A stretch of DNA of 64,000 nucleotides, from the NCBI GenBank assembly GCA_944326555.1, contig CALVEK010000015.1, forward strand, positions 1 to 64,000, read 5' to 3'. This stretch comes from Candidatus Gastranaerophilales bacterium (GTDB lineage Bacteria > Cyanobacteriota > Vampirovibrionia > Gastranaerophilales > Gastranaerophilaceae). Position numbers and translations under genes: made by a program. The notes below the pieces were generated by a model. It did not search any database. It saw only the letters and a list, made by a program, of their open reading frames with translations, and was not told where the DNA came from. Shown one piece after another: positions 34,736-42,755 of the stretch (positions are counted from its first letter, which is position 1; every line of letters starts with the position of its first letter).

Positions 34736-34945
34736 ATGGGCAGGATTGTAATAGATAGGGATGTGTGTAAGGGTTGTTATTTGTGTGTAGAAGCGTGCCC
34801 TAAAAAACTTTTGAAAAAAAGTCAGACCCCAAATTTGCACGGTGATTTCCCTGCAGAATTTGTTGATGAAAAAAATGAATGTATCGGTTGTGCAATGTGT
34901 GCAATGAATTGCCCTGATGTAGCAATAAAAGAAGTTTACAGATAG
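34736..34945 (+). CDS. 2-oxoacid:ferredoxin oxidoreductase, delta (ferredoxin) subunit
   Basis: A 69-residue two-cluster ferredoxin. The cluster motifs are CKGCYLCVEACPKK and CIGCAMCAMNCPDVAI, each CxxCxxCxxxCP. It is the first gene of a four-gene cluster encoding the heterotetrameric oxidoreductase that decarboxylates a 2-oxoacid to acyl-CoA and reduces ferredoxin. This subunit carries electrons from the thiamine/iron-sulfur core. It starts 12 bases before the alpha-subunit gene ends its leader, so the genes are co-transcribed. Confidence 0.93.
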   Translation: MGRIVIDRDVCKGCYLCVEACPKKLLKKSQTPNLHGDFPAEFVDEKNECIGCAMCAMNCPDVAIKEVYR

Positions 34946-34957
34946 GAAGGTTTGATA

Positions 34958-36040
34958 GTGGCAAAAGTATTGGTAAAAGGTAATGAAGCAATTGCGCAGG
35001 CCGCTATTAACGCAGGCTGTATGTGCTATTTTGGCTACCCTATTACTCCTCAAAGTGAAATTGGAGAATACATGGGTGCTCATTTGCCTGAGATGGGTAG
35101 AACATTTATTACGGCAGAGAGTGAACTGGCTTCGATAAATATGGTAATAGGAGCTGGTACTACAGGAACAAAAGCAATGACTTCGTCCTCTTCTTGCGGT
35201 ATAGCTTTGATGCAAGAAGCGATTTCTGCAATGTGTTGTGCAGAGGTGCCGGGGGTTATTGTCAGTGTTATGAGAGGCGGTCCGGGGTTAGGTAATATCG
35301 CCCCTGCTCAAAATGATTATTTCCAAGCGGTTAAAGGCGGCGGTAACGGTGATTACAAGACTATTGTTCTTTCTCCGTCTACTGTTCAAGAAGCAATCGA
35401 CCTTACTTACAGAGCTTTTCATATAGCAATAAAATATCGCAATCCTGTAATGTTGTTGGCAGATGGTATATTAGGACAGATGATGGAACCTGCTGAGTTT
35501 GGTGAATATCCGTTTGATGACCCTGATACGAGTTCTTGGGCTTTGAACGGAGCAGATAACCGTCCTGCTAGAAATATTGTTTCTTTACATATGCCTGAGG
35601 GGGCTATGGAACAACTTACCGACAGATTGTTTGAAAAGTATGAACAAATTGCAAAAGAAGAAACTACTTCTGAAAGTTTTATGATTGATGATGCAAAACT
35701 CGTGTTGACTGCATTTGGCTCTGTTGGCAGAATAGCAAAAGCTGCTGCCATTAAAGCAAGGGAAAACGGTATGAAAGTAGGTGTATTCAGACCTGTTACT
35801 TTATTTCCGTTCCCTGATAAAGATTTGCACGAAGTTGCAAAGAAAGCTGATATGATTCTTGATTTGGAAATGAATAAAGGTCAGATGTTGTTGGATGTCC
35901 GTTCTGCTGTTTTTGGGGCTTGCCCTGTTGAATTTTTCGGAAGAACTGCCGGTGGGCTTTTGACACCTGATTTAATTTATCAAAAAATTGAAGAAGTTTA
36001 TAAAAAGATAGAGACAAAAACGAAAGCTGGGGTCGTATAA
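34958..36040 (+). CDS. 2-oxoacid:ferredoxin oxidoreductase, alpha subunit (VorB/KorA-like)
   Basis: A 360-residue subunit. It starts with GTG at 34958, seven bases after AGGAAGG; a TTG at 34952 is too close to that site. It shows the pyrimidine-binding domain segments FGYPITPQSEIGEYMGAHLP and FITAESELASINMVIGA, then MRGGPGLGNIAPAQNDYFQA. The C-terminal transketolase-like domain is at about residues 240-350 (VGVFRPVTLFPFPDKDLHEV). Sequence style is closest to 2-oxoisovalerate (VorB) or 2-oxoglutarate (KorA) enzymes. Substrate choice is not decided by the motifs. Confidence 0.9.
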   Translation: MAKVLVKGNEAIAQAAINAGCMCYFGYPITPQSEIGEYMGAHLPEMGRTFITAESELASINMVIGAGTTGTKAMTSSSSCGIALMQEAISAMCCAEVPGVIVSVMRGGPGLGNIAPAQNDYFQAVKGGGNGDYKTIVLSPSTVQEAIDLTYRAFHIAIKYRNPVMLLADGILGQMMEPAEFGEYPFDDPDTSSWALNGADNRPARNIVSLHMPEGAMEQLTDRLFEKYEQIAKEETTSESFMIDDAKLVLTAFGSVGRIAKAAAIKARENGMKVGVFRPVTLFPFPDKDLHEVAKKADMILDLEMNKGQMLLDVRSAVFGACPVEFFGRTAGGLLTPDLIYQKIEEVYKKIETKTKAGVV

Positions 36041-36042
36041 TT

Positions 36043-36801
36043 ATGGAAACACTTGTATATAAAAGACCCGAATCACTTTTAAAAGACGGACAATTTACTT
36101 TTTGTCCCGGGTGTGGACATGGTGTCGTTTTAAGAATAATTGCTGAATTAATTGATGAATACAATTTAAAAAAGGATACAATAGCAATCTCTTCTGTCGG
36201 TTGTTCTATCTTTTTGGAAAAGTTTTTTGACCTTGATGTTGCTGGAGCGTCTCACGGCCGTTCTCCTTGTGTAGCGACAGGGGTTAAAAGATGTAAGCCT
36301 GACAAATTTGTTTTTACATATCAAGGTGATGGTGATGCAGCTACTATAGGTTTTAATGAGACCATACATACTGCTTGCAGAGGTGAACATATTACTACAA
36401 TAATGATAAACAACACCAATTTTGGTATGACAGGCGGACAGGCAAGTGCAACTACGCTTGTTGGTCAAGTTACTACGACTACTCCAAAAGGTAGGAAACC
36501 TGAGTTGACAGGGTATCCTTTGCATGCTGCTGAAATTATTGCAGGCTGTGAGGGTACAGCTTATGCTGCAAGAGTTGCTATAACAACGTCAAAAAATATC
36601 AGACAGGCTAAAGAAGCTATCAGAAAAGCCTTTGAAGCTCAAATAAAAGGGCTTGGCTACGGCTTTGTTGAAGTTCTTGCTGCTTGTCCGACAAATTGGC
36701 ACATGAAGCCGATAGAGGCGGTTAAACATATTGATAATATTATAGAGCAGGTACATCCGCTTGGCGTTTTTAAAGATGTTTCTGCTCAGGAGACAAAATA
36801 A
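36043..36801 (+). CDS. 2-oxoacid:ferredoxin oxidoreductase, beta subunit (ThDP-binding)
   Basis: A 252-residue thiamine-diphosphate-binding subunit. The CPGCGHGVVLR motif is at the N-terminus, VGCSIFLEKFF follows, and the ThDP/Mg motif GDGDAATIGFNETIHTACRG with the downstream NNTNFGMTGGQASATT completes the site. The order delta-alpha-beta-gamma and the tight spacing (two bases after alpha; one-base overlap with gamma) indicate a single translationally coupled complex. It provides acyl-CoA and low-potential ferredoxin in a fermentative anaerobe. Confidence 0.93.
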   Translation: METLVYKRPESLLKDGQFTFCPGCGHGVVLRIIAELIDEYNLKKDTIAISSVGCSIFLEKFFDLDVAGASHGRSPCVATGVKRCKPDKFVFTYQGDGDAATIGFNETIHTACRGEHITTIMINNTNFGMTGGQASATTLVGQVTTTTPKGRKPELTGYPLHAAEIIAGCEGTAYAARVAITTSKNIRQAKEAIRKAFEAQIKGLGYGFVEVLAACPTNWHMKPIEAVKHIDNIIEQVHPLGVFKDVSAQETK

Positions 36802-37367
36802 TGGGTGATATGAGTGTTATAATTTCAGGATTCGGCGGGCAGGGTGCTCTTTTTGCAGGTATTTTGCTGTGCCATGCTGCTGTTGTTGAGGGTAAACACA
36901 CAACTTGGTTCCCTGCTTACGGTGCAGAGATGAGAGGGGGCGCTGTTCATTGTGCGGTTAATATCTCTGATTCTGAGGTTCCGTCTCCTATTATTGATAA
37001 AGCAGATGCTGTTATAGCTTTGAATGACCTTTCTCAAATTAAGTTTGAAAATAAAGTTAAACCCGGCGGATTTATGATTATAAATTCATCCTTGTCTCAT
37101 GTAGAGACGACTAGGGATGATATTGAGTATATCAAGATTCCTCTTAATGAGCTCGCTCTTAAATTAACTCAGCCTGCTTTTGTTAATGTTATGGCATTGG
37201 GTGCTTTTATTGAAAAGACAGGAATACTGAAGTTGGAATCAATAAAAACAGTCATGAAAGAGATGGCAAAAACAGTTTCTGCCAAAAAGGCGGCTTTGTT
37301 ACCAAACAACCTTGAATGTGTCGAATATGGGGCAAAGATAATAAAAGATTGCTTGATGGTTCGTTAA
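36801..37367 (+). CDS. 2-oxoacid:ferredoxin oxidoreductase, gamma subunit
   Basis: A 188-residue subunit beginning MGDMSVIISGFGGQGALFAG, the glycine-rich start typical of the family. It contains WFPAYGAEMRGGAVHCAVNI (conserved YGxExRGG motif) and NVMALGAFIEKTG. The ATG shares its first base with the beta-subunit stop codon. It closes the four-gene cluster. No terminator is seen between it and the purine nucleoside phosphorylase gene 87 bp downstream. Confidence 0.92.
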   Translation: MGDMSVIISGFGGQGALFAGILLCHAAVVEGKHTTWFPAYGAEMRGGAVHCAVNISDSEVPSPIIDKADAVIALNDLSQIKFENKVKPGGFMIINSSLSHVETTRDDIEYIKIPLNELALKLTQPAFVNVMALGAFIEKTGILKLESIKTVMKEMAKTVSAKKAALLPNNLECVEYGAKIIKDCLMVR

Positions 37368-37454
37368 GTCTGGCAAGTAAAAATATAAAATTCAATATAT
37401 AATGAGTTTGTGTGTAGTATAAGTAGATAGTATTTTTTTAATTTATAGGGGTAT

Positions 37455-38255
37455 ATGAAAGAGACTATAGAGTATATTCAAAAGAAAATAAAAGATTTTA
37501 AACCTGAGATAGGATTGATTCTTGGCTCAGGGCTTGGTGATTTTGCTGATAATATAGAGGGAGTCAGGATAAATTATCAGGATATTCCGGGGTTTGAAAA
37601 ATCTACTGTTGCAGGACATAAGGGACAACTTGTTTTTGGTGAAGTTCTTGGCAAAAAGGCTGTTGTCATGCAAGGACGTTTTCACTTTTACGAGGGGTAT
37701 CATATAAGCAGAATAGTGTTCCCTGTTAAGGTAATGAAAAAACTTGGCGTTGAGACATTGATAATTACCAATGCCGCAGGAAGTGTCAACAAAGAATACA
37801 ATGCAGGTGATTTGATGGTTATTACCGACCATATTAATCTTATGGGTGTAAATCCTTTGATAGGCGAAAATGATTCAACGCTTGGAGACAGATTTCCTGA
37901 TATGAGTGAAGTTTATAATCACAAACTTGCTAAAATGGCCAAAGAAAAAGGAATGGCTCTCGGTTTAACTATTAGAGAGGGAATTTATGCAGCGATGAGC
38001 GGTCCTAGTTATGAAACCCCCGCAGAGATAAATATGCTAAGAATCATGGGGGCTGATGCCGTTGGTATGTCTACTGTCCCCGAGGCTCTTGTCGCAAATT
38101 ATTGCGGTATGAAAGTGCTTGGTATAAGCTGTATTACAAACTCGGCTGCAGGTGTCCATCCGTCAAGACTTTCGCATATTGAAGTTGTTGAAACGGCTGC
38201 AAGAGTTAAGGATTCTTTTATGAAACTTTTGATGGCTGTTTTGGAAGAAATATAG
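37455..38255 (+). CDS. punA: purine nucleoside phosphorylase
   Basis: A 266-residue trimeric-type (PNP-I) phosphorylase that cleaves purine nucleosides to free base and ribose-1-phosphate. Phosphate-site residues lie in LILGSGLGDFAD and VAGHKGQLVFG. MQGRFHFYEGYH and ITNAAGSVNKEYNAGDLMVI are family signatures. AMSGPSYETPAEINMLR contains the base-binding Glu, and GADAVGMSTVPEALVA and ITNSAAG complete the pattern. The short leader has AGGGG before the ATG. It follows the OFOR operon in the same orientation and converges with the large ATPase gene. Confidence 0.94.
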   Translation: MKETIEYIQKKIKDFKPEIGLILGSGLGDFADNIEGVRINYQDIPGFEKSTVAGHKGQLVFGEVLGKKAVVMQGRFHFYEGYHISRIVFPVKVMKKLGVETLIITNAAGSVNKEYNAGDLMVITDHINLMGVNPLIGENDSTLGDRFPDMSEVYNHKLAKMAKEKGMALGLTIREGIYAAMSGPSYETPAEINMLRIMGADAVGMSTVPEALVANYCGMKVLGISCITNSAAGVHPSRLSHIEVVETAARVKDSFMKLLMAVLEEI

Positions 38256-38306
38256 TCAGTGCTTTTTAGTTGGGGCATGTCTGATTTTAATATTGTTTCT
38301 GGCAGT

Positions 38307-41300
38307 TTATACTTTTAAGTTGTTCAATTGGCAGAATGCTTTGAAAGATGCAAAGTTCTTTTGCGTTTCTTTAGTAATTTCTTCTATGCCAAGATGTTCG
38401 ACAAGAGTAAGAACTTTTTTGTATGTGTTCATTGCGTTTTGCGCGTATGTAGCTTTGTTTTGAGGTTTTTTAGATACCATTTCTTCAAGGTATTTTGCAT
38501 AAAGTTGGTATAATTGAACTTTTAAAAGTTTCATATCGTATTCTTTTACTATCATCAAGGCTTTTTCTATATACATTTTTGCTGCTTCCATATCTCCTTT
38601 TATCAAGAATATTTCTGCAATTAATTTTTTGTACAAAACCATAAAGTAGTAATTGGAAATCTTTGGATTTTTTGCCACATCCAGTGCTTTTTGAGAGATA
38701 TCAAGTGCTTTGTCTGTGCCTTCCGTAACGAGAGTTATTTTTGCTATGTAATACCAGCAAAGAAGTGCACCTATTGCTATTTTTTCTCTGGCAAAAATTG
38801 TTACCTGCTCATTAAAGATATCAAGAGCTTTTGACAGGTTGCCTTCTTCTTGAAGAATTTTGCCGAGAAATACCTTTAGAAGATTCTTTATCAATACATC
38901 ATTGTAGTTATTTGCAAAAGTTACAACAGAGTACATATCTTCTTTTATGTTTTGCCAATCTCGTTTGTATATTTTGTTTAGAATATTTGTGAAGTTCCAA
39001 AGTGAAATTACGTTGGGCTCAAGAATCTCTTTTGCTGTTTCTTGTGTAAATTCGACAAGAATGTCTTCCGATTTTTTAATATTGCCCTGTATGCTGTATG
39101 CAAGTGCTTTTGCCAGTTTTAGTCTTTGCAGGTAATTTTTGTTTGTAACATTGTTTTTAGAGACTATTTCATCAATTACCGATAGTATATCAAAGCATTT
39201 TTTGTTACCTTGAGAAATCATGGCCATAACGACTATGAGATTACATTCAAGCCAAGTTTCATAAATTATATCCATAGATATATTGTTATTTGGTATTACA
39301 TTTGACAGTGCCTGTTCTACCGTTGGAATAATTTCGTTTGATGCCAGATTATAAATTTCTTCTGCATTACCGATACAGAACATTGCTTTTAGCTTTTTGT
39401 ATTTTATCAATGCTGTTTCGAGTTTATTTTCAGGCGTTTCTACAATTTGCAGTATCATATCAATCGCTTCGATTACGCCGTTATAGTTGCCTATTAGAGA
39501 GCAGCTTTTTGAGAGATATCCCGATAGTTCAACAATTTTTGGACTATTGTTTATTTTTATGGCATTACTTATTGCGTTGGATAAATAAGGAACAGCTTCT
39601 GACGGACGTGTATTGTAGAGGAGCTTACCCAGTCTTTCTTGTATATTGTTGATTATTACATTGTTGTTTTCGGGATGAATTTCTTGTGCAATTTTTAGGC
39701 ATTGTTTTTGAGATAATGTCCACAAATGTTCATCACCAAGATATGCGCACAGTTTGATATTTTCTGTCCAGATGTTAAGAGCTAAAAGTTTTTGGTTTAA
39801 ATTCTGCGCTATTAGTGCTTTTAAGGAATTGCTCGACAGAGTAAAAGAGTTTATTATGTCAAATATTTTTTCATTTATTACGACAAAATCTTTGCTGCGT
39901 TTTGCTTTTTCATAAACAAATTTCCAAAGCAGGGTGTTTTTAAATTCAAAGATATTATTGTTAAACTGAGATATATATGCAAAAGAGCACAGCATTTGTA
40001 TTGTTGTTTGGAATTCTTCGGGGTTGTATTTCATTATTATTTCAAGCAATTTTACGTTGAATTTATTTCCCATAATTGCGGCTGTGCAAAGAGTTTTAAA
40101 TTCTTTAGGATATTTCTTTTGCAAGATATTGAGTCTTAGTGCCAAAATCTGTTGGAAGTTTTTAGGCAGTTTGTCTTCTATTTGAGTTTTTCTGTATTTT
40201 AGTACGTTACCGTCAGGAACAAATGATTTAAAATCATTTAACAGAACCAATGCCTGCTCTATGTAAGCACTATTGCCTTTTGAATAATTGAATATTCTTT
40301 CAGTCAGTTCTTCAGGAAGAGGGTTAATTCCGTTAAAGAACATTTTTATCAGGTTATCTGTGTCGGCTTTTGTGAGTTTAGCAAGTCTTATATCTTCGTA
40401 TTGGTTTTGAGATAGTTTTTCCGAGTAAAAATATCCTTGAGTTATTCTGTTATCTTTGTATGTGATAATTAGTTTTATGTTTTCTCCAAGATGACCTTGG
40501 TCTACAAAGTATGATAAAAAGGCGTAAGAAGCTCCGTCAATCATGTCAAAGTCATCTATTACTATAATTAGTTTTGCTTTTTTGGAAATTTCAAGAATAA
40601 GTTTTTCCAATAGTGCGAATGTATAATCTTTGTTTACAAGTATTTCTTCAAAATTAGATGTTAAATTCGGATATAGGAAATTGAAAAGGTTGAATACTTC
40701 ATCTTGTGAAAGATTTGGAAATGTTGCAGACAACATGGTTTTTGCCTGTTTCACAAAATCTTGCGACATATTAGAAAAGTTTGGCATGTTAAAGAAAGTC
40801 AGTATCATTTCTTGGAATATGCCAAAAGGACTTATTTGTGAGTTTGCAGAGCATTCTCCCCATAACCAGGCATGGTTTTGATGCATTAAGTCATTAAATA
40901 GATATTTTAAAACGGTAGACTTGCCGCTACCTTCAGGCGCACTCATCCCTATTATGAGTTTTTCCGGTTTTCTTATTGCATTGACTATAAGGTTTTTACA
41001 TTTTAATTGATCGCAGGCTTTTACAGGGCCGTCATCATAACTTGTATCTTGGGCATTTTCGACTGTTTCTCTTTCTGGATTGTCGATTTTAGTATCTTTA
41101 ATTTCTTCTTTTTTTGTTTCTTGTATTTTGGGTGATTCTTTAGTCTGGGCACTGTCCGTGCTGCTGTCTGTGGCGCTGATTTTTTCGGTATTATCTTTTA
41201 TTTGTTCTTTTGGTTGTTCTGCTTTTGGTTCTTTTGCCGTTTCGTTTTGTTGTTGTTCTGTATCATTTTTTACGGTTAATTCTTTGTTTTTAGAACTTGT

Positions 41301-42029
41301 TTCTTGGGCAAGCTCTTTTTGTGTTTCTTTTATTTCTTTTTCAATATTAGCTTTTATGCCTGTTTCATTTTGTTCTTGATTTTGTGAAACAGTATCTACA
41401 GTTTTTTGTTTATTTATTTCATCATATTCAGGAACAATGTCATTGTCCTGGAATTTATCAAATTCCTCTTCACTTATTTCTACGACTTCAAATTGTTCAT
41501 TCGGGTCATATTCTTGCATTTCAAAGTCAGTCATTTCATCAAGTTGTAGGGGGGTATCTTCAAGGGAGTTTTCTACTTCTTTTTGAAATGCTATCTTGTC
41601 CTCGTCTTTTATATTATTTGAAGTGTTTTCTTCAGTTTGCTGTGTATCTGATTTTTCTGTTTCTGCTGATGCTGTATCAAAAGAAGATGCAGTTTCTTGT
41701 TTGATTTCTTTTTCTTGTTCTTTTATATTTTCCTTTTTGGCTTTTTGTAATTTTATTTCGTCAGAAAGTTCTTTTAAGTCTGTGATAGACAAACCTTCTT
41801 CTTTTTCGAATTTAGTGTGGCATTTTCTGCATTCTGATGCATCGGGGTAATTTACGCTATGACAGTTGGGGCAGTATTTTAAAAGTTGGAGTCCGCAACC
41901 GTCGCAAAACTCTGATGTTATCGGGTTAATTGTTCCGCAAATCGGGCATACGGACTTTACTTTTGTGTTGCAATAATTGCATCGCAAAAGTTCATCTGAT
42001 ATTTCCTTTTTGCATTTGAGGCAACGCAT
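38307..42029 (-). CDS. zinc-ribbon / STAND-type ATPase / TPR protein
   Basis: A 1240-residue cytosolic protein. Residues 1-70 hold four CxxC pairs forming zinc ribbons (CLKCKKEI, CNYC, CPICG..CDGCG, CPNCH..CRKC). A 270-residue acidic, Gln/Glu-rich linker follows. The ATPase has Walker A APEGSGKST near residue 367 and Walker B IIVIDDFDMIDG, with LWGECSANSQISPFGIF as in STAND and adenylate-cyclase-associated ATPases. The C-terminal 550 residues are helical repeats (TPR-like). No cyclase or DNA-binding domain is present. The ATG at 42029 (MRCLKCKKEI) is preferred over a TTG at 42056. It is the last gene of the anti-sigma/sigma cluster and is likely a signalling scaffold. Confidence 0.82.
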   Translation of the reverse strand: MRCLKCKKEISDELLRCNYCNTKVKSVCPICGTINPITSEFCDGCGLQLLKYCPNCHSVNYPDASECRKCHTKFEKEEGLSITDLKELSDEIKLQKAKKENIKEQEKEIKQETASSFDTASAETEKSDTQQTEENTSNNIKDEDKIAFQKEVENSLEDTPLQLDEMTDFEMQEYDPNEQFEVVEISEEEFDKFQDNDIVPEYDEINKQKTVDTVSQNQEQNETGIKANIEKEIKETQKELAQETSSKNKELTVKNDTEQQQNETAKEPKAEQPKEQIKDNTEKISATDSSTDSAQTKESPKIQETKKEEIKDTKIDNPERETVENAQDTSYDDGPVKACDQLKCKNLIVNAIRKPEKLIIGMSAPEGSGKSTVLKYLFNDLMHQNHAWLWGECSANSQISPFGIFQEMILTFFNMPNFSNMSQDFVKQAKTMLSATFPNLSQDEVFNLFNFLYPNLTSNFEEILVNKDYTFALLEKLILEISKKAKLIIVIDDFDMIDGASYAFLSYFVDQGHLGENIKLIITYKDNRITQGYFYSEKLSQNQYEDIRLAKLTKADTDNLIKMFFNGINPLPEELTERIFNYSKGNSAYIEQALVLLNDFKSFVPDGNVLKYRKTQIEDKLPKNFQQILALRLNILQKKYPKEFKTLCTAAIMGNKFNVKLLEIIMKYNPEEFQTTIQMLCSFAYISQFNNNIFEFKNTLLWKFVYEKAKRSKDFVVINEKIFDIINSFTLSSNSLKALIAQNLNQKLLALNIWTENIKLCAYLGDEHLWTLSQKQCLKIAQEIHPENNNVIINNIQERLGKLLYNTRPSEAVPYLSNAISNAIKINNSPKIVELSGYLSKSCSLIGNYNGVIEAIDMILQIVETPENKLETALIKYKKLKAMFCIGNAEEIYNLASNEIIPTVEQALSNVIPNNNISMDIIYETWLECNLIVVMAMISQGNKKCFDILSVIDEIVSKNNVTNKNYLQRLKLAKALAYSIQGNIKKSEDILVEFTQETAKEILEPNVISLWNFTNILNKIYKRDWQNIKEDMYSVVTFANNYNDVLIKNLLKVFLGKILQEEGNLSKALDIFNEQVTIFAREKIAIGALLCWYYIAKITLVTEGTDKALDISQKALDVAKNPKISNYYFMVLYKKLIAEIFLIKGDMEAAKMYIEKALMIVKEYDMKLLKVQLYQLYAKYLEEMVSKKPQNKATYAQNAMNTYKKVLTLVEHLGIEEITKETQKNFASFKAFCQLNNLKV

Positions 42030-42103
42030 AGTAAAAAACCGTTTAGCTAAACTCAAGGTATATTATATTATAAAGTTTTGCTAAATTACATCAAACACTC
42101 AGA

Positions 42104-42697
42104 TTAGAAATGTGTTTTGACAATTTGAGAAATCTCTATTAATCTTTTACTAACTTCTGATTGAGATATATTCATAAATTGTGAAATTTCTCTTTGTTTC
42201 ATCTCTTTGACATATCTTAAGTAAAAGATTTTTAAAAACTCTTTTGTCGGATGATTTTTTTGTGCAACAAGAACTATATCTACAATCTTTTGCAGTAAGT
42301 CTTTACGCACAATTTTTTCTTCAAAAGAATCTCTTGGATCAGCTATTTCGTAGACAAAAGAGCCGCCTGTAACAGCAACAGTTTTTGAGGACGTTTCTGT
42401 TGCCTCAGTTTCTGTTTTTGCGGGTACCGGATTCATTAGAATCTCTTTTGTACTGACATACTTGTCATTTCTTCTTCTTACCCTGCCGTTTTCTTTTAAA
42501 ACTGTTAAAATTGCCGTATTTGTTACTTTACTTAAATAACTGCCAATTTCTTCTATATTTGAATTTTCAAGTAAGGAATGTGAACGCTTATAGGCTTCTG
42601 AACAGAAATCTTCAAGCAAATCTTCATTCCCTTTGAATTTATTATTTGACTTAACAAGTTTTTCTATGAAACTTCTCTGTTTTTCTAATGTATCCAA
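42104..42697 (-). CDS. sigma-70-like (ECF-type) factor
   Basis: A 197-residue protein with a sigma region 2-like N-terminal part (NEDLLEDFCSEAYKRSHSLL then SYLSKVTNTAILTVLKENGR and RVRRR) and a C-terminal region 4 helix-turn-helix (KEMKQREISQFMNISQSEVS). The linker between them is Thr/Ala-rich. Region 2 is divergent and short, so it may be an alternative sigma factor of narrow specificity. The gene lies 58 bp downstream of the giant protein with an anti-sigma-type zinc motif, the usual arrangement for a sigma factor and its membrane-bound inhibitor. Confidence 0.72.
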   Translation of the reverse strand: MDTLEKQRSFIEKLVKSNNKFKGNEDLLEDFCSEAYKRSHSLLENSNIEEIGSYLSKVTNTAILTVLKENGRVRRRNDKYVSTKEILMNPVPAKTETEATETSSKTVAVTGGSFVYEIADPRDSFEEKIVRKDLLQKIVDIVLVAQKNHPTKEFLKIFYLRYVKEMKQREISQFMNISQSEVSKRLIEISQIVKTHF

Positions 42698-42755
42698 TTC
42701 CGCAATCCAATTTTATTTGTATCAAATAACTGATTGATTATATCATATCACAGAT

